22,459 nucleotides of DNA, taken from the NCBI GenBank assembly GCA_023265535.1, contig JAHFTI010000008.1:1-22459 (forward strand). Direction: 5' to 3'. The stretch comes from Opitutaceae bacterium. GTDB taxonomy: Bacteria; Verrucomicrobiota; Verrucomicrobiia; Opitutales; Opitutaceae. Made by a program: the position numbers and the translations under genes. The notes beneath the pieces were generated by a model that was given only the letters and a program-made list of their open reading frames with translations, searched no databases and was not told the DNA's origin. Shown one piece after another: positions 1-8,600 of this stretch (its first letter is position 1; the number at the start of each line of letters is the position of its first letter).

Positions 1-1
1 C

Positions 2-1417
2 CTGCTTCGTTCCACCCTAGCGGCAGTAGCCCTGCCCTTGCTTTGTCTGGCTCAAACCCCCGTCTCGCTCTTCAACGGCCGCGACCTTTCCGGCTGGGTG
101 CAGCGCGGGGGCAAGGCCACCTATACCATCGAGGGAGACGAGATTGTCGGCACCTCGGTGATGGACACGGCCAACACCTTTCTCTGCACGGAAAAGTCCT
201 ACGGCGACTTCGTCCTGGAATATGAATTCAAGGTGGACCCGAGGCTGAACTCCGGCGTGCAGATCCGCAGCGAGTGTTTCGACCATCCGACGTCGGTCGA
301 ATGGAAGGGCAAGACCATCAAGATTCCCGCGAACCGGGTGCATGGCTACCAGATCGAGATTGACCCGGATACGAAGCGCAAGCGGATGTGGAGCGCGGGT
401 ATCTTCGATGAGGCGCGGCGCGCGTGGCTGGTTCCCGACGATGGCATGAAAGGCCCGCACGGCCTGGCCTTCAGCGAGCAGGGCATGAGGATCTTCAAGC
501 CGAATGACTGGAATCATGTGCGCGTCGAGGCCATCGGAACGTCCTTCAGGACCTGGCTCAACGGCACCCTGTGCGCCGAATTGCAGGACTCGATGACGGC
601 GAGCGGCTTCATCGCGCTGCAGGTCCACTCCATTGGCAAGGAAGTCGACAAGAACGGCACCCAGGTGCGCTGGCGCAAGCTCATGATCACTGAAGTCACC
701 GCTCCCGCGAAGGCGGAGATGAACACCCTCACGGCAGAGGAGAAGGCGGCGGGCTGGCGTTTGCTCTGGGACGGCAAGTCCACTGCGGCTTGGCGCAGCG
801 CCAGGTCCGAGGAGTTTCCTGTCAACGGCTGGCTGATCAAGGACGGCCTTCTGAATGTGGTCGACAGCGGCGGCGCGGAAGCCGTCGGCGGTGGCGACAT
901 CATCACGCGTGAGACGTTCACGAATTTCGAATTCATGGTCGATTTCAAGCTCACTCCGGGCGCGAACAGCGGGATCAAATATTTTGTCCAACCCGCCCTC
1001 GCGGCGATCACCAGCAGCGGCGCCAAGGCAGCCGTGGGCTCCGCCATCGGGCTGGAATTCCAGATCCTGGATGATGCCGTGCATCCCGATGCCAAGCTCG
1101 GGCGCGACGGCAACCGCACCGTGGCATCCCTCTACGACCTGATGACGGCCTCCACCAGCAAGCGTCCCAGCGCCATCGGCGAGTGGAACACTGCGCGGAT
1201 TGTGGTCAGGGGCAGCCATATCGAACACTGGCTCAATGGCGCCAAGGTTTTGGAGTATGAGCGTGGTGGCGAGGCGTTCCGGGCCGCCGTGGCGGCTAGC
1301 AAGTACAAGAAGATCCCTGGCTTTGGCGAGTGGCCGAGCGGGCACATCCTGCTGCAGGAACACGGCAACGCCGTCTCTTTTCGCAATGTGAAGGTTCGCG
1401 TTCTTCCCACCCCCTGA
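2..1417 (+). CDS. Tandem DUF1080 (3-keto-disaccharide hydrolase-like) exported protein, 5' partial
   Basis: The reading frame is open from base 2, so the start codon lies outside the window. The first visible residues, ending 'ALPLLCLAQ', are the hydrophobic core and cleavage region of a signal peptide, so the protein is exported. Two successive DUF1080/PF06439 domains follow. The first begins at 'PVSLFNGRDLSGW' and contains 'NSGVQIRSE' and 'HGYQIEID'. The second begins at 'GWRLLWDGKSTAAW' (around base 750) and contains 'NSGIKYFVQP' and 'GLEFQILDD'. These are laminin-G-like beta-sandwich folds. Characterised family members cleave 3-keto-glycosides made by sugar 3-dehydrogenases; that function here is inferred. 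The next gene starts 11 bp after this stop and is an exported Gfo/Idh/MocA oxidoreductase, the expected partner. A TTG at base 38 also lies in frame but falls inside the signal peptide, so it is not the start. Confidence 0.88.
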   Translation: MLRSTLAAVALPLLCLAQTPVSLFNGRDLSGWVQRGGKATYTIEGDEIVGTSVMDTANTFLCTEKSYGDFVLEYEFKVDPRLNSGVQIRSECFDHPTSVEWKGKTIKIPANRVHGYQIEIDPDTKRKRMWSAGIFDEARRAWLVPDDGMKGPHGLAFSEQGMRIFKPNDWNHVRVEAIGTSFRTWLNGTLCAELQDSMTASGFIALQVHSIGKEVDKNGTQVRWRKLMITEVTAPAKAEMNTLTAEEKAAGWRLLWDGKSTAAWRSARSEEFPVNGWLIKDGLLNVVDSGGAEAVGGGDIITRETFTNFEFMVDFKLTPGANSGIKYFVQPALAAITSSGAKAAVGSAIGLEFQILDDAVHPDAKLGRDGNRTVASLYDLMTASTSKRPSAIGEWNTARIVVRGSHIEHWLNGAKVLEYERGGEAFRAAVAASKYKKIPGFGEWPSGHILLQEHGNAVSFRNVKVRVLPTP

Positions 1418-1428
1418 TCCCCCCGCCC

Positions 1429-2832
1429 ATGACTTCCCTCACTCGCCGCACGTTTGTTCGAAACACCCTCCTGGGCTCCATCGGGCTGGCCGCCCTGCCC
1501 GGCTTGCTCGGCGCCTCCGCGTCCAGCGTCCTCTCACCCAACCGCCGCATCCAGGTCGCCCAGATCGGCTGTGGTCGCATGGGCACGACGGATTTCGAGG
1601 GCGTCATGGCCCATCCGCTCGCCCGCGTGGTGGCGGTGTGCGACCTCGATGCCCGCCGACTGGCCATTGCGCAGGCAAAGGTCGTGAAGCATTACCAGAA
1701 GCGCGGCGAAACGAACGTGGAGGTCAAGGCCTACCACGACTACCGTGAGATCCTCGCGCGGTCGGATATCGACGCCGTGATCGTCAGCACGCCGGATCAT
1801 TGGCATGCCCTGGTCGCCGTCGAGGCGGCCCTGGCAGGCAAGCACCTCTACGTGCAGAAGCCCCTCACCTACGACATCAATGAGGCCATTGCCCTGCGCA
1901 AGGCGGTCCAGGCCAGGAAGGTCATCCTGCAGACCGGCTCGCAGCAGCGTTCGGAAAAGCCCTTTCACGCCTTCCGCAAGGCAAGTGAACTGGTGCGCAA
2001 TGGCCGCATCGGCACCCTGCGTGTCGTCCGCATCGGCGTGGGGATGGACAAGCCCAGCGGCAGGAAGCCGACGCCCATGCCGGTTCCGGCAGGCTTCGAC
2101 TACGAGCGTTGGCTCGGGCCTGTCGCGAGGCAGCCCTACATGGAGGGCCGCGTGCACCCGCAGAACTCCGTCAACGGCCGGCCGGGCTGGATCACCACCG
2201 AGGACTTCGGCCTGGGCATGATCACCAACTGGGGCGCACATCATCTCGATATCGCCCAGTGGGCCATGGGACAGGAGTTGGGCGGGCCGACGCTCATCCA
2301 TGCGAAGGCCGATTTCATGCAGGACGACCTGTGGACCGTGCATCGCAATTACCACATTGAGATGAAGTATGCGAACGACGTGCAGGTCATCCTCGACAAC
2401 ACCTTCGAGAATGGACTGCGCTTCGAGGGCGACCTGGGCTGGGTCTTCTGCGCCCGCGGCGCCGAGAAGGTCACCGCCAGCGACCCGAACGTGGCGGACG
2501 GTCCAAGTCCCTTCCGCGCCAGCGACCCGAAGTGGCTCGCCCCGTTGGAGGGCGGCGAGAAACGCTGGATGCCCAGCCCGAATCATTATCTGAACTGGCT
2601 GGAGGGCATCGCCGGAAACCATGCTCCCATTGCCCCGGTGGAGGAAGCGGCCAGGAGTGTGCAGACCTGCTGTGCTGCCTGGATTGGCATGAAGCTGGGT
2701 CGCCCGCTGAAGTGGGATGTCTCGACGGAGTCGTTTGTCGGCGACGAGGCTGCAAATGCCTTGCGCGGTCGACCTGCCTCCAAGCCCGAATTTGATATCA
2801 ACCGGGTCATGAAAAACGCGGGTCTGGTCTAG
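1429..2832 (+). CDS. Exported (Tat-type) Gfo/Idh/MocA family oxidoreductase
   Basis: This is a 467-residue protein. Its N-terminus 'TRRTFVRNTLLGSIGLAAL' has the twin arginine and hydrophobic run of a Tat signal, which suits a protein that folds around NAD(P) before export. The Rossmann motif follows as 'VAQIGCGRMG'. 'VQKPLTYD' (lysine about residue 144) matches the EKP catalytic-lysine motif with Q for E, and 'NWGAHHLDIAQW' carries the conserved histidines. ATG 1429 was chosen because it places the twin arginine at residues 6-7; the frame stays open upstream into the preceding gene. No Shine-Dalgarno is visible, and the leader is C-rich. It sits 11 bp after the DUF1080 gene, which implies an operon. 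Inferred role: oxidation of sugars or glycosides at C3 in the periplasm, feeding the DUF1080 protein. The substrate cannot be read from sequence. Confidence 0.88.
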   Translation: MTSLTRRTFVRNTLLGSIGLAALPGLLGASASSVLSPNRRIQVAQIGCGRMGTTDFEGVMAHPLARVVAVCDLDARRLAIAQAKVVKHYQKRGETNVEVKAYHDYREILARSDIDAVIVSTPDHWHALVAVEAALAGKHLYVQKPLTYDINEAIALRKAVQARKVILQTGSQQRSEKPFHAFRKASELVRNGRIGTLRVVRIGVGMDKPSGRKPTPMPVPAGFDYERWLGPVARQPYMEGRVHPQNSVNGRPGWITTEDFGLGMITNWGAHHLDIAQWAMGQELGGPTLIHAKADFMQDDLWTVHRNYHIEMKYANDVQVILDNTFENGLRFEGDLGWVFCARGAEKVTASDPNVADGPSPFRASDPKWLAPLEGGEKRWMPSPNHYLNWLEGIAGNHAPIAPVEEAARSVQTCCAAWIGMKLGRPLKWDVSTESFVGDEAANALRGRPASKPEFDINRVMKNAGLV

Positions 2833-2837
2833 GGAGT

Positions 2838-2853
2838 GCCACTGGGGAGTGGC
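2838..2853 (+). terminator. Short stem-loop after the DUF1080-Gfo/Idh operon
   Basis: GCCACT and AGTGGC form a perfect 6-bp stem around a GGGG loop, six bases after the oxidoreductase stop. No T-run follows, only 'TTGGG', so termination by this hairpin alone is doubtful. Confidence 0.3.
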
Positions 2854-2887
2854 TTGGGTCGGCCCCCCCGGCTGATGCGGCCAATCG

Positions 2888-2905
2888 CTTGGCGCAGGAG
2901 GGCTG
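2888..2905. repeat. Partial second copy of the intergenic repeat found at 8872-8891
   Basis: CTTGGCGCAGGAGGGCTG matches CTTGGCGTAGGAGGGCCG in the convergent intergenic spacer near 8874, with two mismatches in 18 bases. Both copies are intergenic. The palindromic left arm present at 8862 is not preserved here. This suggests a dispersed repeat family; the genome-wide copy number cannot be seen from the window. Confidence 0.4.
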
Positions 2906-2953
2906 CCGCCAGTCGGCTTGGTTTTTATCCTGCTTACTAGGCAAAATTAATCT

Positions 2954-2986
2954 GCCGCAACCAATTGAAATCAAATTGGTTGCGGC
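2954..2986. promoter_or_regulatory. Perfect 13-bp inverted repeat upstream of nfnA
   Basis: GCCGCAACCAATT at 2954-2966 and its exact reverse complement at 2974-2986 flank the 7-base spacer GAAATCA. It lies in a locally A+T-rich spot about 140 bp before the nfnA start, and no T-run follows on the plus strand. It could be an operator for a dimeric regulator, a leader hairpin, or the terminator stem of the upstream operon. The long perfect arms and the absence of a U-tract favour an operator or leader structure. Confidence 0.5.
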
Positions 2987-3051
2987 TTGTGGTTGCCGCC
3001 CCGCCCGCCCCCGGGCAAGTCCTTCTGCTGCAACGTGGGACGCTTGGGTTG

Positions 3052-3075
3052 ACTCCCGGCTGGGAGGCCGGGAGT
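3052..3075 (+). promoter_or_regulatory. Perfect 9-bp hairpin in the nfnA leader
   Basis: ACTCCCGGC (3052-3060) and GCCGGGAGT (3067-3075) form a 9-bp GC-rich stem around the loop TGGGAG, 48 bases before the nfnA start. No T-run follows. It would form a stable structure in any transcript that starts upstream of it. Confidence 0.4.
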
Positions 3076-3123
3076 GTGCTGGCTTTGCAGGACCACCCGT
3101 ACTGCAGCACTCCCCATTTCTCG

Positions 3124-3972
3124 ATGCACACCATTGTCGCCAAAGCCCAGCTCAGCCCGAATGTCACGCGCCTCGATGTGTCGGCGCCGCGCATCGCCCA
3201 GATCCGCAAGGCGGGGCAATTCGTGATCGTGCGCCGCGGTGAGGGTGCCGAGCGCATCCCGCTCACGATCGCCGACTCGGATGCGGCGGCGGGCACGATC
3301 TCGCTGGTCATCCAGGCGGTGGGCAAGAGCACCAAGGAGCTCGTGGCCCTCGCCGTGGGCGACAGCATCAAGGACATCGCCGGCCCGCTGGGCCATCCCA
3401 CCGAGCTCATCGAGAAGGGCCATGCGGTCTGCGTCGGCGGCGGCGTGGGCACCGCGGTGGTGCATCCCATCGCCCAGGCGCTTTCCAAGATCGGCGTGCA
3501 CGTGACGAGCGTGATCGGCGGCCGCTCCAAGGAGTGGGTCATCTACGAGCCCGAGCTGCGCAACATCGGCGACGTGGTGGTCTGCACGGACGACGGCAGC
3601 TATGGTCGCAAGGGTTTCGTCACGCAGGCGACCGAGGACCTGCTCAAGGCGGGCGGCGTGGACATCGTCTATGCGGTCGGACCCGTGATGATGATGAAGG
3701 CCCTCGCCGAGCTGACGCGCCCCTACGGAGTGAAGACGATCGTGTCGCTCAATCCGCTGATGGTGGACGGCACGGGAATGTGCGGCGGCTGCCGCGTGAG
3801 CGTGGACGGCAAGGCCTACTTCGCCTGCGTCGACGGCCCCGAGTTTGACGGCCACCTGGTGGATTTCGGACAGCTGGCGGACCGTGGCACGACCTACCGC
3901 GAGTTCGAGCAGGAGGCGGCCAAGCGCTGCGCCGACGGCGACTGCCGCATCGGCCTTTCCAACAAGGGCTGA
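3124..3972 (+). CDS. nfnA: NfnA/SudB-type FAD/NAD-binding subunit with [2Fe-2S] site
   Basis: This 282-residue protein belongs to the ferredoxin-NADP-reductase-like family that includes dihydroorotate dehydrogenase electron-transfer subunits and the small subunit of NfnAB/SudBA. Visible landmarks are the N-terminal FAD barrel ('KAGQFVIVRRGEGAERIPLTI', read as two adjacent segments), the nucleotide loop 'CVGGGVGTAVVHPIAQAL', and a C-terminal cluster motif. That motif has Asp215 in 'VDGTG', then Cys220, Cys223 and Cys235 ('MCGGCRVS', 'FACVDG'), an Asp-plus-three-Cys set like that of Nfn small subunits. Start ATG 3124 gives 'MHTIVAKAQL', where family homology begins; the upstream open frame has no homology. 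The gene sits 72 bp before the large-subunit gene. Known role of the family: electron transfer among NADH, NADPH and ferredoxin, with bifurcation in true Nfn. Bifurcation here is inference. Confidence 0.85.
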   Translation: MHTIVAKAQLSPNVTRLDVSAPRIAQIRKAGQFVIVRRGEGAERIPLTIADSDAAAGTISLVIQAVGKSTKELVALAVGDSIKDIAGPLGHPTELIEKGHAVCVGGGVGTAVVHPIAQALSKIGVHVTSVIGGRSKEWVIYEPELRNIGDVVVCTDDGSYGRKGFVTQATEDLLKAGGVDIVYAVGPVMMMKALAELTRPYGVKTIVSLNPLMVDGTGMCGGCRVSVDGKAYFACVDGPEFDGHLVDFGQLADRGTTYREFEQEAAKRCADGDCRIGLSNKG

Positions 3973-3996
3973 GCGCCGCGGACGCAACACACGGCA

Positions 3997-4016
3997 TATC
4001 CAAAAACTGAATACAA
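3997..4016 (+). promoter_or_regulatory. TATCCAA-N8-TACAA motif, copy 1 (before nfnB)
   Basis: TATCC at 3997-4001, ten bases, then TACAA at 4012-4016, located 25 bp after the nfnA stop and 28 bp before the nfnB GTG. The same two blocks with identical spacing recur at 10038, 13866 and 19589. TACAAC could serve as a -10-like hexamer, but no -35 hexamer lies at the usual distance. Function unknown. Confidence 0.5.
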
Positions 4017-4030
4017 CGAACACGACCTCC

Positions 4031-4035
4031 GGAGA
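4031..4035 (+). promoter_or_regulatory. Shine-Dalgarno (GGAGA) of nfnB
   Basis: GGAG at 4031-4034 lies ten bases before GTG 4045. It is the only clear Shine-Dalgarno in front of a non-overlapping gene in this window, and it decides the GTG start over the in-frame ATG at 4078. Confidence 0.6.
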
Positions 4036-4044
4036 CCCTTTGAA

Positions 4045-5457
4045 GTGAGCACCTCGAACCTGACCCCCAAGCAGCGCATGCAGATCGCCCGGCAGGAGAT
4101 GCCGGCCCAGGACCCGGCCGTGCGCCGCAACAACTTTGGCGAGGTCAACCTCGGCATGGAGGCGGAGCTCGCCAAGCTCGAGGCCGAGCGCTGCCTGCAG
4201 TGCCGCGACCCGAAGTGCATGAAGGGCTGCCCGGTCAACGTGAACATCCCGCGCTTCCTCGACCTGCTGACGGCGGGCGACATGGCGGGGGCGGCCAACA
4301 GCCTGCTCAGCGACAACGCCCTTCCGGCGGTGACCGGCCGCGTGTGCCCGCAGGAGACGCAGTGCGAGTGCGAATGCGTGCGCGCCAACCGCGGCTCGCC
4401 CGTGGGCATCGGCTACCTGGAGCGTTTCGTCGCCGACTGGGCGCGCAGCAACCAGGACGCGATCACCCTCGTGAACGCCGCCCCCAAGGGCAAGAAGGTC
4501 GCCGTGGTGGGCTCCGGTCCCGCGGGCCTGACCGCCGCCGGCCAGCTGGCGCGCCGCGGCTACGACGTGACCGTCTTCGAGGCGCTGCACCGAGCGGGCG
4601 GCGTGCTGGTGTACGGCATCCCCGAGTTTCGCCTTCCCAAGAAGATCGTCGACCAGGAGGTCGAGCGCCTCGTGCAGGCGGGGGTGAAGATCGAGTGCAA
4701 CGTGGTCGTCGGCCGCACCTACACGGTGCCCGAGCTGCGCGAGCAGTTTGACGCGATCTTCATCGCGAATGGAGCCGGCCTGCCGATGTTCATGAACATC
4801 CCGGGCGAGCACTACAAGGGCTCCTACACGGCGAACGAATACCTCACGCGCGTCAACCTGATGGCGGCCTACGATCCGGACAGCGACACGCCCATCATCA
4901 AGCCCCGCCGCGTGGCGGTGGTGGGTGGCGGCAATGTCGCCATGGATGCGGCGCGCACCGCGCAGCGCATGGGTGCCGAGCGCGTGTCGATCGTCTATCG
5001 CCGCACGAAGGCCGAGATGCCCGCGCGCGCCGAGGAGGTGCACCATGCCGAGGAGGAGGGCGTGGCCTTCGACCTGCTCTGCGCCCCCGTCGAGATCGTC
5101 GCCAACGAGAAGAAGTGGGTGACGGGCCTGAAGTGCGTGCGCATGGAGCTCGGCGCTCCCGACGCCTCCGGCCGCCGCAGCCCCGTGGCCATTCCCGGGA
5201 GCGAATTCATCATCGAGTGCGATGTCGTCGTGTCCGCCCTGGGCACGCGCGCCAACCCGCTGCTCACCCAGACCTGTCCCGACATGAAGTTGGACAAGCG
5301 CGGCAACATCGTCGTCGACGAGAAGCTGATGACGAGCATCCCCGGCGTCTTCGCAGGCGGCGACATCGTGCGCGGCGCGGCGACGGTCATCCTTGCGATG
5401 GGCGACGGCAAGCGTGCGGCGGCGGCGATTGACGACTACCTCATGGCCAAGGCCTGA
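4045..5457 (+). CDS. nfnB: NfnB/SudA-type large subunit (GltD-like NADPH/Fe-S oxidoreductase)
   Basis: This 470-residue flavoprotein resembles the GltD/GltA-type 'NADPH-dependent glutamate synthase small chain' family. The N-terminal [4Fe-4S] region has 'CLQCRDPKCMKGC' (Cys50, 53, 58, 62) and 'CPQETQCECECV' (Cys101, 107, 109, 111). The FAD site is 'VAVVGSGPAGLTAAG', followed by 'VYGIPEFRLPK'. The second dinucleotide fold is 'VAVVGGGNVAMDAART' with 'VYRRTKAEMPAR', the NADPH-type arginine pair. The C-terminus has the FAD-closing 'GVFAGGDIVRGAATV'. GTG 4045 is preferred because GGAG lies ten bases upstream. No glutamate synthase large subunit is adjacent; the partner is instead the FNR-like subunit, which points to Nfn/SudAB rather than GOGAT. 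In Thermotoga Nfn this subunit carries the bifurcating FAD; the same here is inferred. Confidence 0.87.
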   Translation: MSTSNLTPKQRMQIARQEMPAQDPAVRRNNFGEVNLGMEAELAKLEAERCLQCRDPKCMKGCPVNVNIPRFLDLLTAGDMAGAANSLLSDNALPAVTGRVCPQETQCECECVRANRGSPVGIGYLERFVADWARSNQDAITLVNAAPKGKKVAVVGSGPAGLTAAGQLARRGYDVTVFEALHRAGGVLVYGIPEFRLPKKIVDQEVERLVQAGVKIECNVVVGRTYTVPELREQFDAIFIANGAGLPMFMNIPGEHYKGSYTANEYLTRVNLMAAYDPDSDTPIIKPRRVAVVGGGNVAMDAARTAQRMGAERVSIVYRRTKAEMPARAEEVHHAEEEGVAFDLLCAPVEIVANEKKWVTGLKCVRMELGAPDASGRRSPVAIPGSEFIIECDVVVSALGTRANPLLTQTCPDMKLDKRGNIVVDEKLMTSIPGVFAGGDIVRGAATVILAMGDGKRAAAAIDDYLMAKA

Positions 5458-5504
5458 ACGGACAGGTGGGCCTGGCGCCCGCGTTCCGGGCCTCCAGCTT
5501 TTCG

Positions 5505-5530
5505 GGAGGACCTGCGGGTCCTCCTTTTTT
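5505..5530 (+). terminator. Rho-independent terminator of nfnAB
   Basis: GGAGGACC and GGTCCTCC form a perfect 8-bp stem with loop TGCG, followed directly by six T (5525-5530). It lies 47 bp after the nfnB stop. Confidence 0.92.
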
Positions 5531-5666
5531 GTGCCCGGAGGGGGGGGTGGAGGCTGGGCGGGGCCGTGGAGGTGGGTGTGCTGCGCGTGCGGAACTGGGT
5601 GCCAGTGAGCTTCTTTTGACTCGCCAGTGGACGGGCGCCGGGCAGGCTCTGCACTACCCCTTGCCC

Positions 5667-8600
5667 ATGAATATGTTCTCTGTCCTGCACCGCAGGGCCC
5701 CTGTTCTCTGCGTGTTCCTGTCCGTGCTGCTGGCACAGACCCTGTGCGCCCAGCGCATGGTGGTGGCTGACAGCAAGGCCCAGCCCGTGGAGGTGGAGAG
5801 CGCGGAGGTGACGACCGAGGTGACGGGCAGCATCGCGGTGACGACCTTCGATTTGGTGTTTCGCAATCCGAATGCGCGCCAGCTGGAGGGCACCTTCGAG
5901 TTCCCGCTGCTGGACGGCCAGAGCGTGGTGCGCTTCGCGCTCGATATCGGCGGCGCCATGCGTGAGGCGGTGCCGGTCGAGAAGGAGAAGGGCAGGGTGG
6001 TCTTCGAGGAGATCGAGCGGCGCCAGGTGGATCCCGGCCTGCTCGAGCAGACGGCGGGCAACAATTACCGTGCGCGCATCTTTCCCATCCCGGCCGAGGG
6101 CACGCGCCGCATCCTTATCGCCTACCAGGAGGACCTGAAGCGCGGGGGGGCGCGCTCCGATTACCGCCTGGCGCTGGCATTTCCGAATGTGCTGAAGCGT
6201 TTCAAGCTTGGGCTCATGGTCTTTGCGGCGGGGGCCGAGCAGGCCAAGGTGAACACGACCCTGCCGCTGGTCTTGCCGACCTGGGGCGAGGGCAAGTTCA
6301 TCCAGGTGGAGAAGACGGATTTCAAGGCGGCCGGCCTGCTGGAGATCGTGTTGCCGACCTTGCTGGAGCCGGCCTATCTCACGGGGCAGCGCGAGGGCTT
6401 GGAGTATTTCCTGGCGGAGTTGCCTCTGGGCGGAACCCTGGCGGCTCGCGAGCGTCCGGCGCCGCGCGTGCTGGGGCTGCTTTGGGACGCCTCGGGCTCG
6501 GGGGCGAGGCGCGACCACAAGCGCGAGCTGGCGCTGCTCGATGAACTTTTCAGGGGCCTCGGCTCCGTGCAGGTGAAACTCGTGCTGCTGCGCGACAAGG
6601 CGGAGGCGGTCGGCAGCTTCAGCGTGGTCGCGGGCGGCTGGGACAAGCTGCGCCGCGCGCTTGAGGAGGTCGACTACGACGGCGCGAGCTCCCTCGAGGG
6701 GCTCGCCGATGACGCAGCCGTGGACGAGTGGCTCCATTTTGGCGACGGACTGCTCAATTACGGCTCGACCATGACGGCGCGCGCCCTGCCCCTGACGAAG
6801 CCGGTGCACTGCATCGCGTCCTCGGTGGGTGCCAACACGGGCTGGCTCAGGCGCGTGGCGCAGGCGGGCCGCGGCGAGTTCGCCGACCTGCTCGCGCTCG
6901 AGACGAAGGCCGCGGTGGCGCTGCTGCGCACGCAGTCCCCGCGCGTGCTCTCGGTCAAGGGCGACCGCAGCGCCTTTGCGCAGGTCTTCCCCGAGCCGGG
7001 CGCGGTTGTATCCGGAAACATGATACGCGTGGCGGGCCAGTTCCGCAGCGAGGCCGCCACCCTGCGGGTCAGGGTGGGGCACGACGAGGCCGATGCGCGC
7101 GAGCTCAGCGTGCGCATCCTCAGCGGTCAGAACACCAGCGCCCTCGCCCCGCGCGGCTGGGCCGTGGCGAAGATCCAGGCCCTCTCCGTGGAGCCCGAGG
7201 CGAACCGCGAGGACATCCGCCGCACCAGCCGCGAATTCTCGGTCGTCACCGCCGACACCTCGCTGATCGTGCTGGAGACCCTGGCAGACTATGAGCGTTA
7301 CGGGATCCGCCCGCCCGCCGAGCTGCGCGCCGAGTGGGACAGCCGGCGCCTTGTCCGCGAGGAACGCCAGGGCGTGGAGAAACGCGCCCACATCGAGACC
7401 CTCGTGCAGCGTTTCCGCGAGCGCGTGGCCTGGTGGGAAAAGGAGTTTCCCAAGGATCGTCCCACGCCCGAGCCGTTCAAGGAGGAGAAGGTGCGCCAGG
7501 AGCGCTCGGTGCCGGGTGGCACACATCGCCGTGGCGACACTGCTGTGGCCTCGGCCACACTGGGTTCCTCGCGCCCCCAGCGCCCCTCTCCCGACCAATC
7601 CAGTTTCGGCCCCGGTGGGGCCGCAACCCCGCCGCCTCCCGACGGCGTGGTAAGTCGCACGGCCGATGGTGAGGAGGTGGTGGTCCTCAGCCCCTTCATG
7701 GTGGAGTCCGCGGAGGACCGTGGCTACCGGGCCAGCAACACCCTCGCCGGCACGCGTATGCGCACCGGGGTGCGCGACTTCGGCGCCGCGGGTGGAGAGG
7801 GCGGCTCCGTGGGTTATGGAGCAGCTTCCGCAGCCTCCGCTGCTCCTGCCCGGGCGGCCTCCGCAGCCCGTCGTGCCAATGCCAACAGTCCCGAGCCTGG
7901 CGATGGCGACGACGACGCCCCCGGCGCCTCCAGCATCGCCCTCAAGCCCTGGTCTCCCAAGGCCGGCTACATCGAGCGCCTCCAGCGCAGCCCGAAGGGC
8001 TCCTGGAACGACATCTACCACGAGGAGCGCGTCACACAGGCGGGCTCGCCCGGCTTCTACCTGGACGTCGCCGAATTCCTTCTCTCCCAGGGCGAGCGCG
8101 ATGCAGCCCTTCAGGTCTTGTCCAACCTGGCCGAGCTGGCCCTCGAGGACGCCGGCCTGCTGCGCGTGCTGGCCCACCGCCTCATGCAGGCGGGCCGCGC
8201 CGACCTGGCCCTGCCGCTCTTCGAGCGCATCCTGGCCATCCGCGGCGAGGAGCCGCAGAGCTACCGCGACCTCGCGCTGGCCTGCATCGAGACAGGGGCC
8301 CGCCAGCGTGCCATCGGCCTGCTCTGGACCGTCGTGAGCCGCCCCTGGAACGACCGCTTCCCCGACATCGAGCTGATCGCCCTCGCCGAGCTCAACGCCG
8401 TCGTCGCCACCAGTAGTGAAAAGTTGGATACCTCGGTCGTCGACCCCCGCCTCCTGCGCAACCTGCCCCTCGGCCTGCGCGTGGTGCTCAGCTGGGACGC
8501 CGACAACTGCGACATCGACCTCTGGGTGGCCGATCCGAACGCCGAGTCCGTCGGCTACAATCACACCGCCAGCCTCCAGGGCGGCCGCATCTCGCGCGAC

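Noticed and set aside
4045..5457. Annotation as glutamate synthase small subunit (gltD)
   Set aside because: No gltB is present and the neighbouring gene is an FNR-like Nfn/Sud small subunit.
2971..5736. Very long antisense open frame opposite nfnAB
   Set aside because: It has no recognisable motifs, is rich in Arg/His/Ala/Gly, and lies opposite strongly supported Nfn genes; it is a by-product of high GC content.
7011..7030. TATCC-N10-TACGC resemblance to the four-copy motif
   Set aside because: It lies inside coding sequence and differs in the second block; most likely chance.
5436..8564. Long antisense open frame opposite the VIT/VWA gene
   Set aside because: Composition is typical of a GC shadow and there are no domain motifs; the plus-strand gene has a signal peptide and several domains.
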